This document shows positions 55,321 to 64,000 of a DNA stretch of 64,000 nucleotides, one piece after another (the first letter of the stretch is position 1; each line of letters begins with the position of its first letter). The position numbers were made by a program, and so were the translations under genes. The DNA comes from Methanospirillum hungatei (GTDB lineage: Archaea; Halobacteriota; Methanomicrobia; Methanomicrobiales; Methanospirillaceae). Under the pieces are notes generated by a model that saw nothing but the letters and a program-made list of their open reading frames with translations, was not told the origin of the DNA and made no database searches. The stretch spans positions 186,001 through 250,000 of the forward strand of contig NZ_CP077107.1 of the NCBI RefSeq assembly GCF_019263745.1, read 5' to 3'.

Positions 55321-57300
55321 CTATATATTCAGGTTGTCAGTTGCGATGCTCACTTCCTGATAAGCCTTTTTGAGAAGTCGGTTATAATACCTGATATCAA
55401 TCCCCTTTGGATCCCATGATGGATCAACAAGGAGTCGTTCTTCATTTCTGACCAGAAATGAGGCATCCATTCCAGGTTCTATAGTAACATTGTATTCACG
55501 ATATGTATCCAGAACTGCTTGAGCAATACAGTGAGATTTGTATTTTTCTTTTCCAATCCGACGGGTAATTATCAGTTCCTCTGGATCTGTACTGGAAAGA
55601 TCATGTCGGTATTTTGTATAGAGATTATGCAAAATTTCTCGTGCATGGTGAAGTTGCCGGGCATCCGGGTATTGAGCCAGGTGCTCTATCATATCGGTCT
55701 GCATTCTGGCAACATAAGGAGGGGTTGTTCTTCTGTTTATGGAAATACCCTTCATCTTCATCGTTCCATCTGTCAGTCTGCCAAAATAAGAACTAAATGA
55801 TCCGCTTCCATCATTTTGAGGCAAAAATCCTACCCAGTCAAAATATTCACATTCGGTATGAAATTTCGTATGTTTTTCAATCCTTTTTTGAATGGAATCA
55901 ATACAGCCTCCCTTGATGAACAGACAATCTATTATTGCATGAAGGACTTTTCCTCCATTCTCCTCGGTAAGTGTGATACATTCTTTCAGTATTCGTGTGG
56001 CTGAACGTGTAATCTCTTCATGTACTTCGATTCTCCCAAACCGTGCATTTTTGTATCCTGTGTATCCAAAGCAGGTGACGAGCATCCATTTCAGGACTCC
56101 GTCCATGCCTTTGTATGTTGGATCTGTTTTCTTTTTCAATTTCGTATACTGTCTGAGATCAAGAATCGGTTTCAGGACGGAGGGAAGAAATCCTTCGCTA
56201 TTAGGATTCATCAAGGTTTCAGGTGATAGATTTTCTTTGACGATGATACTTGGATAAAAGGATGTAAAATCAAGCTGGGTTACATCTGCATATATACCTG
56301 GATGGGGTTGCAGCATATATCCTCCGCGATAATCAAGTCGCATGGATCTGACATTCCGGTTCGCTTCTGCATCACTTTTTCTGAATGGAACAGCCAGACC
56401 TCGTGCCAGTGCTTCATAGACTTCATATGTGGAGATGAGTGTTCCTGGTGTCAGCCGTGATGCCAGGTTAGGGGAGAGACCTGATAATCGTGATGCAAGA
56501 AATATTCCTCTGAGATCGCCTTCACGATACATGAAGCTCTGTCTGGTATCAATGATGATTCTGCCTTCGGGGATTTTTGCCCCAAGCCGGTGTTCCATTC
56601 GCCCATAACTAAAATATGATCTGGGAGATACGGTATGAAATATTCCGGTTCTACTGAACGAATTAAAGAGGTTGTATTCATGTGCAGCATTATAGAAGAT
56701 CCCTGACCATGTATCATAGTCCGGAAACAGGATAATATCAGGATCCTGATCATTGATGATAGTGAAGAGATCATCTGCCAGAGTTTTTTTCGAACCTTCA
56801 AGGAACCATTTTTTTGTATCCATGGAAATCGAGATGTTTCCGGGATGATCAGAACGATGAGGATTTTCACTACAGGAGATTTTCATCAGATCAAGTTCTA
56901 TTATCTGGTCAGGAGAGAACCGATTAGCATTGGCATATCCCCCAACGACCTGATTTGTACTTGCACAATAAAACTGTTCAGGCCTAATATCTACATTAAA
57001 TAATTTTGCCTGGTAGCAGGTCTGCTCTTCAATTTGTAATGCAGTTTCCCTGTCTGCTTGTATATGAAATCCTTCTTCAGTTCCATATATGGTTCTGATA
57101 GTGCATGGTGTGACATCATATACTTCATCCAGTCCATCAAGGAGATCATAATACTGGTGCATATCCGGAAATGAGATCTTAAAACCCGGGTTCACGATAT
57201 GATGAGTGCAGGATAACGTTTCACCGTTTTTTATCCAGAGGTCTACTCCATATTTCGTCCTCGAGACATCGAAAATGAAGTCATTTTTTACATGGGTCAT
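55321..57300 (-). CDS. B-family DNA polymerase homologue with degenerate active site (PolB2-like)
   Basis: 659 residues. Motif A DFTSFYPSII (344-353) is intact. Motif B, normally KxxxNSxYG, is KWMLVTCFGYTGY (404-416), with N-S changed to V-T. Motif C, normally DTD, is HAIIDCLF: the first Asp is Ile456 and only Asp458 is left. The 3'-5' exonuclease region (about residues 130-270) shows no canonical ExoI or ExoII acidic residues. The KG...RR thumb motif (517-524) remains. It is probably inactive or weak, as in archaeal PolB2 proteins. Strong GGAGGT site; one base after the RecA-like gene. Confidence 0.88.
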   Translation of the reverse strand: MTHVKNDFIFDVSRTKYGVDLWIKNGETLSCTHHIVNPGFKISFPDMHQYYDLLDGLDEVYDVTPCTIRTIYGTEEGFHIQADRETALQIEEQTCYQAKLFNVDIRPEQFYCASTNQVVGGYANANRFSPDQIIELDLMKISCSENPHRSDHPGNISISMDTKKWFLEGSKKTLADDLFTIINDQDPDIILFPDYDTWSGIFYNAAHEYNLFNSFSRTGIFHTVSPRSYFSYGRMEHRLGAKIPEGRIIIDTRQSFMYREGDLRGIFLASRLSGLSPNLASRLTPGTLISTYEVYEALARGLAVPFRKSDAEANRNVRSMRLDYRGGYMLQPHPGIYADVTQLDFTSFYPSIIVKENLSPETLMNPNSEGFLPSVLKPILDLRQYTKLKKKTDPTYKGMDGVLKWMLVTCFGYTGYKNARFGRIEVHEEITRSATRILKECITLTEENGGKVLHAIIDCLFIKGGCIDSIQKRIEKHTKFHTECEYFDWVGFLPQNDGSGSFSSYFGRLTDGTMKMKGISINRRTTPPYVARMQTDMIEHLAQYPDARQLHHAREILHNLYTKYRHDLSSTDPEELIITRRIGKEKYKSHCIAQAVLDTYREYNVTIEPGMDASFLVRNEERLLVDPSWDPKGIDIRYYNRLLKKAYQEVSIATDNLNI

Positions 57301-57301
57301 A

Positions 57302-57799
57302 TCAGACCTCCAGAGTGAGTTGCCTGGATGGGGTCTTTTTCATTTTTCGACCCGGCTTTTCGTTAATAGTCCTGTATAGAATAATCCGATGAAAAAAGGG
57401 TTCCAGGGCCTGTATGTATGTATCCGCATATGGGGTCAGGAGTAAAACGCCGGTACTTCTCGCTGCATGTTCTTTGCACCGGTGGCCGATAATGGGAAGT
57501 AAATCTGCACGTTCTTCAAATAAAGATCGATCATGTTCAATGATTATGAATGATTGATAGGCATCATCAAGAATTGTAAGGATCTGAAATGCAGTTAGGG
57601 CCCTTCTGACAACAAATCGTTCAGAAAATCTGAAAAGATCTGGTAGTATGATCGGATAATTGCCACACAGGTAGAGAATAAGTCCCTGTTCTTTCCTAAG
57701 AAATAATTCGGGCGCTTGGGTCAGTACCTCTGTTGGTGCAATGAAAGCAGTGAAGGTACCATGAGAGACTGAGAACTGTGATATGAGAGGAACTGACAT
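57302..57799 (-). CDS. RecA-like protein without Walker A, polymerase partner
   Basis: 165 residues. The pattern alternates beta-strands and helices as in RecA/RadA cores (GLILYLCGNYPII; LTILDDAYQSFIIIEHDRS; TGVLLLTPYADTYIQ; RIILYRTI), but there is no GxxGxGKT loop, so ATP hydrolysis is unlikely. The basic tail (KPGRKMKKTPSRQ) may bind DNA or the polymerase. It sits one base before the degenerate PolB gene. The assignment as an inactivated RecA fold is an inference. Confidence 0.6.
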   Translation of the reverse strand: MSVPLISQFSVSHGTFTAFIAPTEVLTQAPELFLRKEQGLILYLCGNYPIILPDLFRFSERFVVRRALTAFQILTILDDAYQSFIIIEHDRSLFEERADLLPIIGHRCKEHAARSTGVLLLTPYADTYIQALEPFFHRIILYRTINEKPGRKMKKTPSRQLTLEV

Positions 57800-57877
57800 G
57801 GCATAGCAGGATGTTGGTACCCCACATATAATACTAAAGGAAGCAGGGTGAAAGTGAAAAACACATATAAATAGTCC

Positions 57878-59641
57878 TCATTTCTCTTCAGAGACCTGAG
57901 GATTATATGAAAGGACCATATTTCTTGCTCGAATAAATTCTGCTATACTCCATGCCTGACAGATGGCACCTGCAGGAGCATGAGGGAAATCACCGTTGAA
58001 TAATTCAGGAAGCATCCCGGCTCCTTCTGTGAAGAAATAATGCCAGAGGGGGAGAAGTCTTCGTGATGCACGATCTGGGCTTTCTCCATATTGTATTTGA
58101 GCGTCAATATACCATGAGATAAACCAGGGCCAGACCATTCCGTTATGGTAGGAAGCATCTCCAGTATAGGTTCCAAGATATCCGGGTGAATTAGGTGCGA
58201 GCGAACGCAGACCATATGGTGTCAGGAGATCATTTCGTATTCTTGCAAGTGCTTTTCTGCCTTCATCAAATGGAACAAGACCTAATGATAATGCAATAAG
58301 TTGATTTGGTCTGACTGAGGGATCATCAGGATCTAACACATCAAAGAGACAACCAGTATTTTCATTCCAGTATGCATAATAGGCACTTCGTACACGTTTT
58401 GGTGATACTGGATGATCAATTTCAAGATAATCACAAATTTCAAGAGCAAGTATCCAGAGTGCATTTATCTCAACTGGTTTTCCTTCCCGTGGTGTATATG
58501 GTGTATCCATCCATGTTGTACCTGAAGTTACCGTGATGAGATCCTTGTCAAGATGGGTTATCTCGGTATCAGGATATGCAGATATGAGCGCTTCAAGATC
58601 TGGCAAAATCTCATCAACAAAAGGTGAATTCTGGTGTGTCTGCAGGTAATGAAAAAGAGCCCAGAAAAGCCAGAGTGGAGCATCTGAAGAGTTGTATGAA
58701 TCCGGAATACAGTTAGGGATAAGTCCTCCTTTCTGAGCCTTGAGAAACTTTCGAAACAGATGTTCTGCTTCTCGGTACTTCCCCCTCGATAGAAGAAGTC
58801 CTGGCATACTGATAAAAGTATCACGCCCCCATTCCTGAATGAACCAATGATATCCTGCAATTATTCCTCCATTTAGAAGACAGAGTTGTGATGCACGGGT
58901 TAAAAGATCAGGTGATTGTGTGGTATGTACACGAGAAGGTGGAGGGATGGTGCAATCCGGATACACCTGGAGTTCAATACTGGCATCGGTTACGGTCCCT
59001 GAAAAATATCCTGGTGAGATAAGTGTTTCAGTGAGATCTTTCCCCTGAATGGTATCTTTTGGGTACCTGGCATGGTAATATGGTATGTGGTTAATAGTGA
59101 ATGGCAACTGGCATCTGAAATGATATTTGTTCCAGGTATATCCATCCTTAACCGGAGTTACAAATACTGACCGGTCAGATTCACATGCATGGATGTTGCG
59201 ATCGATCATAAGTGGTCTGATGGTAAAATCGGCTGTGCCATCTACTTCCCATCTGACAAAAAGGCCGTGGTCGAGATCAATTGTTTTTGTTATAAGGGCC
59301 GATTGTAGAGATAATTCCTGGGTGACCGGATAAAGTCGTGTTGAAAGGATATATTGAAGCATCTCATCTGGTGGTCGTTCTCCCCACCATCCGGGTAGGA
59401 GTGAGATTTCATTTATGGTTTCGTGCAAGGCTGAAAGGATAATTCGTCCATCATCTATGAAAAGACCATGATGTCTACGAGAATTTCCTGCCCATGAAGT
59501 AGAACAAAAAAATGTATCCTCACTCATCAGAAATTCACGGGATGATGCAAGAGCCGTGTGGCTACGCTCTGGTCCGTACCATATCTGATCTGGAACATGT
59601 GCCAGAAGTGAAGTCATGGCCTGATGGCCTTTAAAATGCAC
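57878..59641 (-). CDS. Glycogen debranching enzyme (amylo-alpha-1,6-glucosidase type)
   Basis: 587 residues from GTG at 59641, with GGAG ten bases upstream. The N-terminal beta-sandwich (STSWAGNSRRHHGLFID) is followed by an (alpha/alpha)6 catalytic barrel with WFIQEWGRDTFISMPGLLL, TWMDTPYTPREGKPVEINALW and YHNGMVWPWFISWYID. This is the archaeal debranching enzyme pattern. Forms a minus-strand cluster with a GT4 synthase and GH57 hydrolase. Confidence 0.92.
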   Translation of the reverse strand: MHFKGHQAMTSLLAHVPDQIWYGPERSHTALASSREFLMSEDTFFCSTSWAGNSRRHHGLFIDDGRIILSALHETINEISLLPGWWGERPPDEMLQYILSTRLYPVTQELSLQSALITKTIDLDHGLFVRWEVDGTADFTIRPLMIDRNIHACESDRSVFVTPVKDGYTWNKYHFRCQLPFTINHIPYYHARYPKDTIQGKDLTETLISPGYFSGTVTDASIELQVYPDCTIPPPSRVHTTQSPDLLTRASQLCLLNGGIIAGYHWFIQEWGRDTFISMPGLLLSRGKYREAEHLFRKFLKAQKGGLIPNCIPDSYNSSDAPLWLFWALFHYLQTHQNSPFVDEILPDLEALISAYPDTEITHLDKDLITVTSGTTWMDTPYTPREGKPVEINALWILALEICDYLEIDHPVSPKRVRSAYYAYWNENTGCLFDVLDPDDPSVRPNQLIALSLGLVPFDEGRKALARIRNDLLTPYGLRSLAPNSPGYLGTYTGDASYHNGMVWPWFISWYIDAQIQYGESPDRASRRLLPLWHYFFTEGAGMLPELFNGDFPHAPAGAICQAWSIAEFIRARNMVLSYNPQVSEEK

Positions 59642-59802
59642 GACAGGATATCTCCTTCGTATCTCTTGAATATACCGGATAATATAGAGCGATTATATTA
59701 ATAAATTTTTTAGATAAAAAGAGAAGTGAATATACATTGGTTACGAGGTTTCAATAGCGCACGGATATTGGGGAGTATGTGTTTCCTTTTTTGATTGGAT
59801 TA

Positions 59803-60942
59803 TCAATTCATAGCTTCAAGATATACATACATAACCTGATCTTTAATAGAATCCCAGAAAAACCGTCGATCTACCTGATTATATCCACCTCGTGAAAGCC
59901 GGATCCGATCATGCTGATTATCAAGATAATAATTTACTCCCCAGGCAATTCCTTCAGGTGTTGGATCAACAACAAGTCCATTTATACCATGCTCCACATT
60001 CTCCGCAAGTCCACCAACTCTTGAAACGACGACTGGTTTATTTGCACTCCATGCTTCTAAAAGTATGATTCCAAATGGTTCATTTCTGCTCGGAATTACG
60101 ACAATATCACTGGCATGTAAGAGTCTTACGTATTCTGAATCAGAAATGAATCCAGGAAGTTGAACCGGCCATCCTTGTGTCCGTTCTATAAGCCAGTCCC
60201 GCATACCTCCTCCGCCGGCCATAATAAATGCTGCATTCCAGTGTTTCTCCCGAATCAGTGGGATTGCATCCACCAGGATGTCTGGACCTTTCTGATAGGC
60301 CATTCTTCCTACATATGTAATCAATGGAGTAAGGTAATGTAATCCAAATTGTGTTTTGATTGCTCCAGGATCAATACTGACATCAAATTGTTCTTTCACG
60401 ACCCCATTCGGAATAACGTGTATCTTTTCTGGGTCTGTTTTATAGAGCGAGAGTACTTCGCTTCGAAGTGTCCAGGAAACTGTAATGCATCGCCTGGCAA
60501 TAAGACTTGCATACCACTCCTTACTACATATCTCATGGTACTCCCACCAGTCACCATGTACATTTCCATTTCGCCCATATTCTGTTGAGTGAAATGAAAA
60601 AACGGTTGGGCGATGTTGCAGGAGATGGAGTGCTTCGGTTACATGCCAGTCGTGGAAATGAATGACGTCAAAGGCCGGATTATCAAATTGATAAAATCGA
60701 TTAACAAGCCCTTTTGAAAGATCTGCACAATATTCTACGATATTATTTCCACTGGGGCGATATGTATGAAAATATACCCCGTTCATCTCAAAGTCCCCGT
60801 CTCCTCTGGTGAAGAAATGGACTTCATAATCTTTGGCAAGAGCCTGGGCAAGGTATGTCGCTGCGTTTGATAGTCCTCCTACCCGTTCTCCGTAAAGGTT
60901 TTCCCAGCAAAAAATTGCTATTTTATATCGTTTTCCTGACAA
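59803..60942 (-). CDS. GT4 glycosyltransferase (glycogen synthase-like)
   Basis: 379 residues, probable TTG start (GGGTG upstream). KxGGL-type VGGLSNAATYLAQALA near the N-terminus, VIHFHDWHV, the EX7E region SRNEPFGIILLEAWSANKPVV and GGLAENVEHGINGLVVDP mark a GT-B retaining enzyme like archaeal glycogen synthases. The glucosyl donor is probably a nucleotide sugar. Between the GH57 and debranching genes. Confidence 0.9.
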   Translation of the reverse strand: MSGKRYKIAIFCWENLYGERVGGLSNAATYLAQALAKDYEVHFFTRGDGDFEMNGVYFHTYRPSGNNIVEYCADLSKGLVNRFYQFDNPAFDVIHFHDWHVTEALHLLQHRPTVFSFHSTEYGRNGNVHGDWWEYHEICSKEWYASLIARRCITVSWTLRSEVLSLYKTDPEKIHVIPNGVVKEQFDVSIDPGAIKTQFGLHYLTPLITYVGRMAYQKGPDILVDAIPLIREKHWNAAFIMAGGGGMRDWLIERTQGWPVQLPGFISDSEYVRLLHASDIVVIPSRNEPFGIILLEAWSANKPVVVSRVGGLAENVEHGINGLVVDPTPEGIAWGVNYYLDNQHDRIRLSRGGYNQVDRRFFWDSIKDQVMYVYLEAMN

Positions 60943-61001
60943 AATTTACACCCATGACATTCTTATGAGAATTTTTTACAAATGAAGTTCGTCAATATCC
61001 T

Positions 61002-62456
61002 TTATTGTAATGCAGCCCATAATTCATGTCTTCTGGTATCTGCTGCAAGAATTAATTCCTGGCGGTTATTCGCTCTGTCGATTGCCTGGGCTAATGGTTC
61101 ATCTTTTATAACTGTTCGGCACCAGTTTGCTAAATCGCCTTTTTGATGATGGTATGAGATAGAATCAGCAGGAACAATTTGCAGCATATCAGCAAACTGG
61201 TCCATATCAAATGCTACATGACCGGTATATCCTACCGGACTTGAAAAGTAAAATGCATCATCAATGGGTAGTGACCTGAGCGGATACAAAAATTCTTTCT
61301 TTTCCATTTGCTGTATGGATCTCTCTTCAAAATCAGCTAGTACATCCATATATGTGATGAATGCTTCATGTTCGGGTTGATGACTAAAATAGGTGTGAAC
61401 TTCACCGCATGATCCATGCTTACATGACATGTAGTAAAAATGATCACTTATCTGAAGACACCGCCAGGTATGCAGGTCTTCACAAAAGGTCTTGGCACGT
61501 TGAACAGCCCGAAACGCATTTTTCTGTTTTCTGTTTTCAATCCAGGCAGTACCATCTTTTTCTGCATCAGCCCATGAAATCGGAAGAGGTATGGAAAATT
61601 CATCTCGGACTGGTGATGAGAGGATCTCTGAGGGTTTTATCATCTGGACATCAGATCGTTGGATCTCTGGACCCAGGTGTCTTAAAAACTCCAGGATACC
61701 TGATTCAACCCAGTAATGTTCTCCGAGTGTCTCATAGTCAATAAATACCGGCACAAAATCTCCGGGAGTTTTTGAGATCCAGTAGGCATACCGATCAGCC
61801 GATAACGGCCATGCTTCCCAGTCACGGCAGGTAAAACGAAATGCTATATCATCTGATAGTTTGAAATTTCGCATGATAACGGGGAGACCGGCACATTGAT
61901 AGAGGTAATTAGGACTGCGCCATTCCAGTATATTGTCTACTCCCTCAGTAAGACATGCTTTAAATCCGAGATCTTTTACTGTCGCTGCTATTCTGTTGTC
62001 AAAAAGAAATTCTGTATTTTCAAATATTACTGGTTCTACACCAAATGTGTCTTTCAGGAGTTCACGATGGAGGTTTACCTGGTTGCAAAATTCTTCCATC
62101 GTCCAAAAAAGGCTTGAAATACTGTGAAAATAGGTCTGACCAATCATCTCAACGTTTTTATGCCGGGCAGCCTGGTTAAAAAGTTCAAGAACGTCAGGTG
62201 CCCATTTTTCCATCTGCTCAATGAGAACTCCGGATAGGGAAAAAGCACAACAAAATCCGTCATCGAGTTGATCTAGTATTATTGAGGTTGCTGGTTCGTA
62301 ACACTTATTGCAAACACGAAGAAGTATCTCCTTATTGGCATCATCAAAGTAGCGCTCCATCGGGTCTTCATAGTTTCCAGATAATTTAGGCTTAAAATTC
62401 TTTTTCAAACGATATGGTTGATGAACTTCAAAACCTAAAAAAAAACGCTGATTCAT
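61002..62456 (-). CDS. GH57 alpha-amylase-like glucanase
   Basis: 484 residues; GGAG six bases before the ATG. GH57 motifs are present: FFLGFEVHQPYRL, the FCNQVNLHRELL/FENTEFLFDNRIAATVKDLGF region with the presumed nucleophile Glu, and FIDYETLGEHYWVESG with the Asp. It probably cleaves or rearranges alpha-1,4-glucans stored by the neighbouring synthase. No signal peptide, so intracellular. Confidence 0.93.
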   Translation of the reverse strand: MNQRFFLGFEVHQPYRLKKNFKPKLSGNYEDPMERYFDDANKEILLRVCNKCYEPATSIILDQLDDGFCCAFSLSGVLIEQMEKWAPDVLELFNQAARHKNVEMIGQTYFHSISSLFWTMEEFCNQVNLHRELLKDTFGVEPVIFENTEFLFDNRIAATVKDLGFKACLTEGVDNILEWRSPNYLYQCAGLPVIMRNFKLSDDIAFRFTCRDWEAWPLSADRYAYWISKTPGDFVPVFIDYETLGEHYWVESGILEFLRHLGPEIQRSDVQMIKPSEILSSPVRDEFSIPLPISWADAEKDGTAWIENRKQKNAFRAVQRAKTFCEDLHTWRCLQISDHFYYMSCKHGSCGEVHTYFSHQPEHEAFITYMDVLADFEERSIQQMEKKEFLYPLRSLPIDDAFYFSSPVGYTGHVAFDMDQFADMLQIVPADSISYHHQKGDLANWCRTVIKDEPLAQAIDRANNRQELILAADTRRHELWAALQ

Positions 62457-62633
62457 ATATACTCCGGTTCACGTAAAATCAAGGATCGTATTTCGATACG
62501 AGAGAGATTTGACTGAGCCATAGTTTTACTATTCAGGTAACCTATATAAACCATGCGGGATACGGAATCCGAATAAAAAAAACAAAATGAACGATAGAAA
62601 AAAATAAACCCGATGCCATGAGATGCTACAGGA

Positions 62634-63068
62634 ATGGATGGATCAATGCTTCAGGCACTCACAGATCCTATAATAATACTTTTCATTTTTTGTACAATTG
62701 TCGCAATATTTGGCAGTTTTTTACGTTCCTGGATATTGTCTTGTTTGTTAATTTTATTAATTAGTCTTCTGGTAATTATTATTGCAATAACTGCTGGTCA
62801 GGTGGCTGGACTTGAAGAACAGATACGATATTATATAACGGCTCATTATGTCTTTTTTTCGATAATAACACTTACCCTTCGGGACATTATTCTCACAATA
62901 ATTATTATTCTGGCATTTCAGCTAGCCCTTGCATTTCATATTACCAAAGTAGATGATGAGTTTCAGAAAAAATTTTTCTGGCTACCAGAAAGGAAATGTT
63001 GTCATTATGAAATGGAACATACTTTCAAGGTTCTATCTGAAAAAATGAAAGGGAAAAAGAGAAAATAA
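62634..63068 (+). CDS. Hypothetical four-helix membrane protein
   Basis: 144 residues with about four hydrophobic helices (about residues 11-30, 33-55, 65-80, 82-103) and a basic Cys/His-containing tail (ERKCCHYEMEH...KMKGKKRK). No family recognised. AGGA immediately precedes the ATG. Convergent with the methyltransferase at 63078. Confidence 0.7.
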   Translation: MDGSMLQALTDPIIILFIFCTIVAIFGSFLRSWILSCLLILLISLLVIIIAITAGQVAGLEEQIRYYITAHYVFFSIITLTLRDIILTIIIILAFQLALAFHITKVDDEFQKKFFWLPERKCCHYEMEHTFKVLSEKMKGKKRK

Positions 63069-63077
63069 TCAATATTT

Positions 63078-63818
63078 TTATTTTTCCGGTTTTTTTCCTG
63101 CTGCAATCAGATTATATGCCAGATAGGGAATATTATCCTCAATAAAGGATTCAACCTTTTTTGCGATCATAAATAAAGGTCCAGCCAGGTTAAAGTGAGC
63201 AAATGAACATCTGAATATTTCTATCTCTTCAAATCCTGCTCTATCTAACAGATCATACATCTCTTTTGCACTGTAGTAGTGTTCTGCAAAAGAACCAACC
63301 CCTACCCGCCTTATCTTCATCTTTGCTCCAATGCTATATAGGGCGGGAAGACTTGATGTGAAGATATTTTTCCCAAGGGTACACACCGCAAGCCTACCTC
63401 CAGGAATTAATACTCTTAGACAATCGTGAAGGCTTTGTCCGGGATTTTGTAGGTAGGAAAATGCCAGTAAGCTTGAGATTGAATCAAACGTTTCCGATTC
63501 AAATGGGAGCATTTCTGCATTTCCTACAACATACGGCAGATAAGGATATCGCTCCTGGGCTTTCTTTATCATTCCTGGGCTTATGTCAATACCAGTGGCA
63601 GTCCGGTTTGTACCTTCTTTAAGATACCGATCCAGAAAAAGACCTGTCCCACATCCGATGTCTAGTAAATGTCCCTCATGATGAATTTTACTGAGGACGG
63701 CCCCTGCAATGTGGTCATAATATATTCTGCCTCGCTCCCGGTGATCATATCGCTGATCATACACATCGGCAATGTCATCATAATGTGACTGAACCCTGGC
63801 TTCAACCGATGGTTTCAT
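63078..63818 (-). CDS. UbiE-like class I SAM methyltransferase
   Basis: 246 residues. Motif I HLLDIGCGTGLFLDRYL, then TGIDISPGMIKKAQERYP, YVVGNAEMLPFESETFDSI and IPGGRLAVCTLG are textbook. Small-molecule or lipid substrate likely. Begins 5 bases after the partial gene upstream, so co-transcribed with it. Confidence 0.92.
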   Translation of the reverse strand: MKPSVEARVQSHYDDIADVYDQRYDHRERGRIYYDHIAGAVLSKIHHEGHLLDIGCGTGLFLDRYLKEGTNRTATGIDISPGMIKKAQERYPYLPYVVGNAEMLPFESETFDSISSLLAFSYLQNPGQSLHDCLRVLIPGGRLAVCTLGKNIFTSSLPALYSIGAKMKIRRVGVGSFAEHYYSAKEMYDLLDRAGFEEIEIFRCSFAHFNLAGPLFMIAKKVESFIEDNIPYLAYNLIAAGKKPEK

Positions 63819-63823
63819 TTCTG

Positions 63824-64000
63824 TTATGAAAACACCTCCGCAACTATTGTTGCAACCATGGCATTGATTTGAAGATACTCATTCCCTGCATGGGTAAGTT
63901 TTGCATCTACATCGGCCAGCCGGGTGACAATTGCAGGATCATTATATTCCCGCTCTGTGACCTGAAGAAGGGTTGTTATGATCTCTCTTCCTGACAGACC
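63824..64000 (-). CDS. C-terminal fragment of an unrecognised gene (runs off window)
   Basis: The last 58 codons of a minus-strand gene end at 63824: LSGREIITTLLQVTEREYND...NEYLQINAMVATIVAEVFS. It looks helical and soluble. The N-terminus lies beyond the window, and no family could be named from this piece. Operon partner of the UbiE-like methyltransferase. Confidence 0.7.
   Translation of the reverse strand, partial: GLSGREIITTLLQVTEREYNDPAIVTRLADVDAKLTHAGNEYLQINAMVATIVAEVFS

Noticed and set aside
1-64000. Insertion sequences or prophage genes
   Set aside because: No transposase, integrase, terminase or capsid-like protein was seen on either strand.

Overview
The window is chromosomal DNA of a methanogenic euryarchaeon, most likely a Methanospirillum-like member of the Methanomicrobiales. 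The evidence is two methanogenesis marker proteins (MtxX/Mmp4 and Mmp2), the F420 biosynthesis ligase CofE, archaeal information-processing genes (RFC large subunit, aIF5A, proteasome beta subunit, aCPSF1, Sec61 beta), NikR, and many A+T-rich intergenic stretches. It is gene-dense on both strands, with one tRNA (Ser, anticodon UGA), no rRNA, no CRISPR array and no recognisable transposase. The species name is an inference from memory of gene content, not a database match.

Layout. 1-13.4 kb: methanogenesis markers; rfcL; archaemetzincin; a minus-strand metabolic run (M42 peptidase, aminotransferase, hexulose-phosphate isomerase, an ACT-metallo-beta-lactamase fusion, Mrp/NBP35 carrier); then two paralogous membrane-anchored proteins. 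13.4-24.6 kb: aIF5A; adjacent IMPase-like phosphatase and NAD kinase; DUF169; several secreted or anchored proteins (TPR, CARDB-like, dockerin-bearing, CAP domain); CheW; a PhoU-like regulator. 24.7-33 kb: a bacterial-type ruvC-ruvA-ruvB operon, polyphosphate kinase, and a histidine kinase-receiver-CheB-like cluster. 33-44 kb: an orphan DNA methyltransferase, an SSS symporter with a 34-residue membrane peptide in front, Kup, a zinc-ribbon microprotein, a one-component PAS/GAF regulator and a PQQ-type sugar dehydrogenase. 44-45 kb: the only long gene-free stretch, with nine copies of TGCAGAAAA in both orientations beside tRNA-Ser. 45-53.4 kb: cofE, Sec61 beta, amidohydrolase, UspA-CBS pair, psmB-aCPSF1, MFS, methyltransferase, nikR. 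53.4-64 kb: antiporter, response regulator, a B-family polymerase with damaged catalytic motifs coupled to a RecA-like protein without a Walker A motif, a three-gene alpha-glucan cluster, and methyltransferases.

The strongest candidates for unusual biology are the degenerate polymerase/RecA-like pair (55.3-57.8 kb), the nine-copy iteron-like array beside tRNA-Ser (44.57-44.89 kb), the complete RuvABC set in an archaeon, the ACT-ACT-MBL fusion, and the dockerin-bearing secreted protein with a short relative 6 kb away. Functions are assigned from motifs read by eye; no alignment or search was run.
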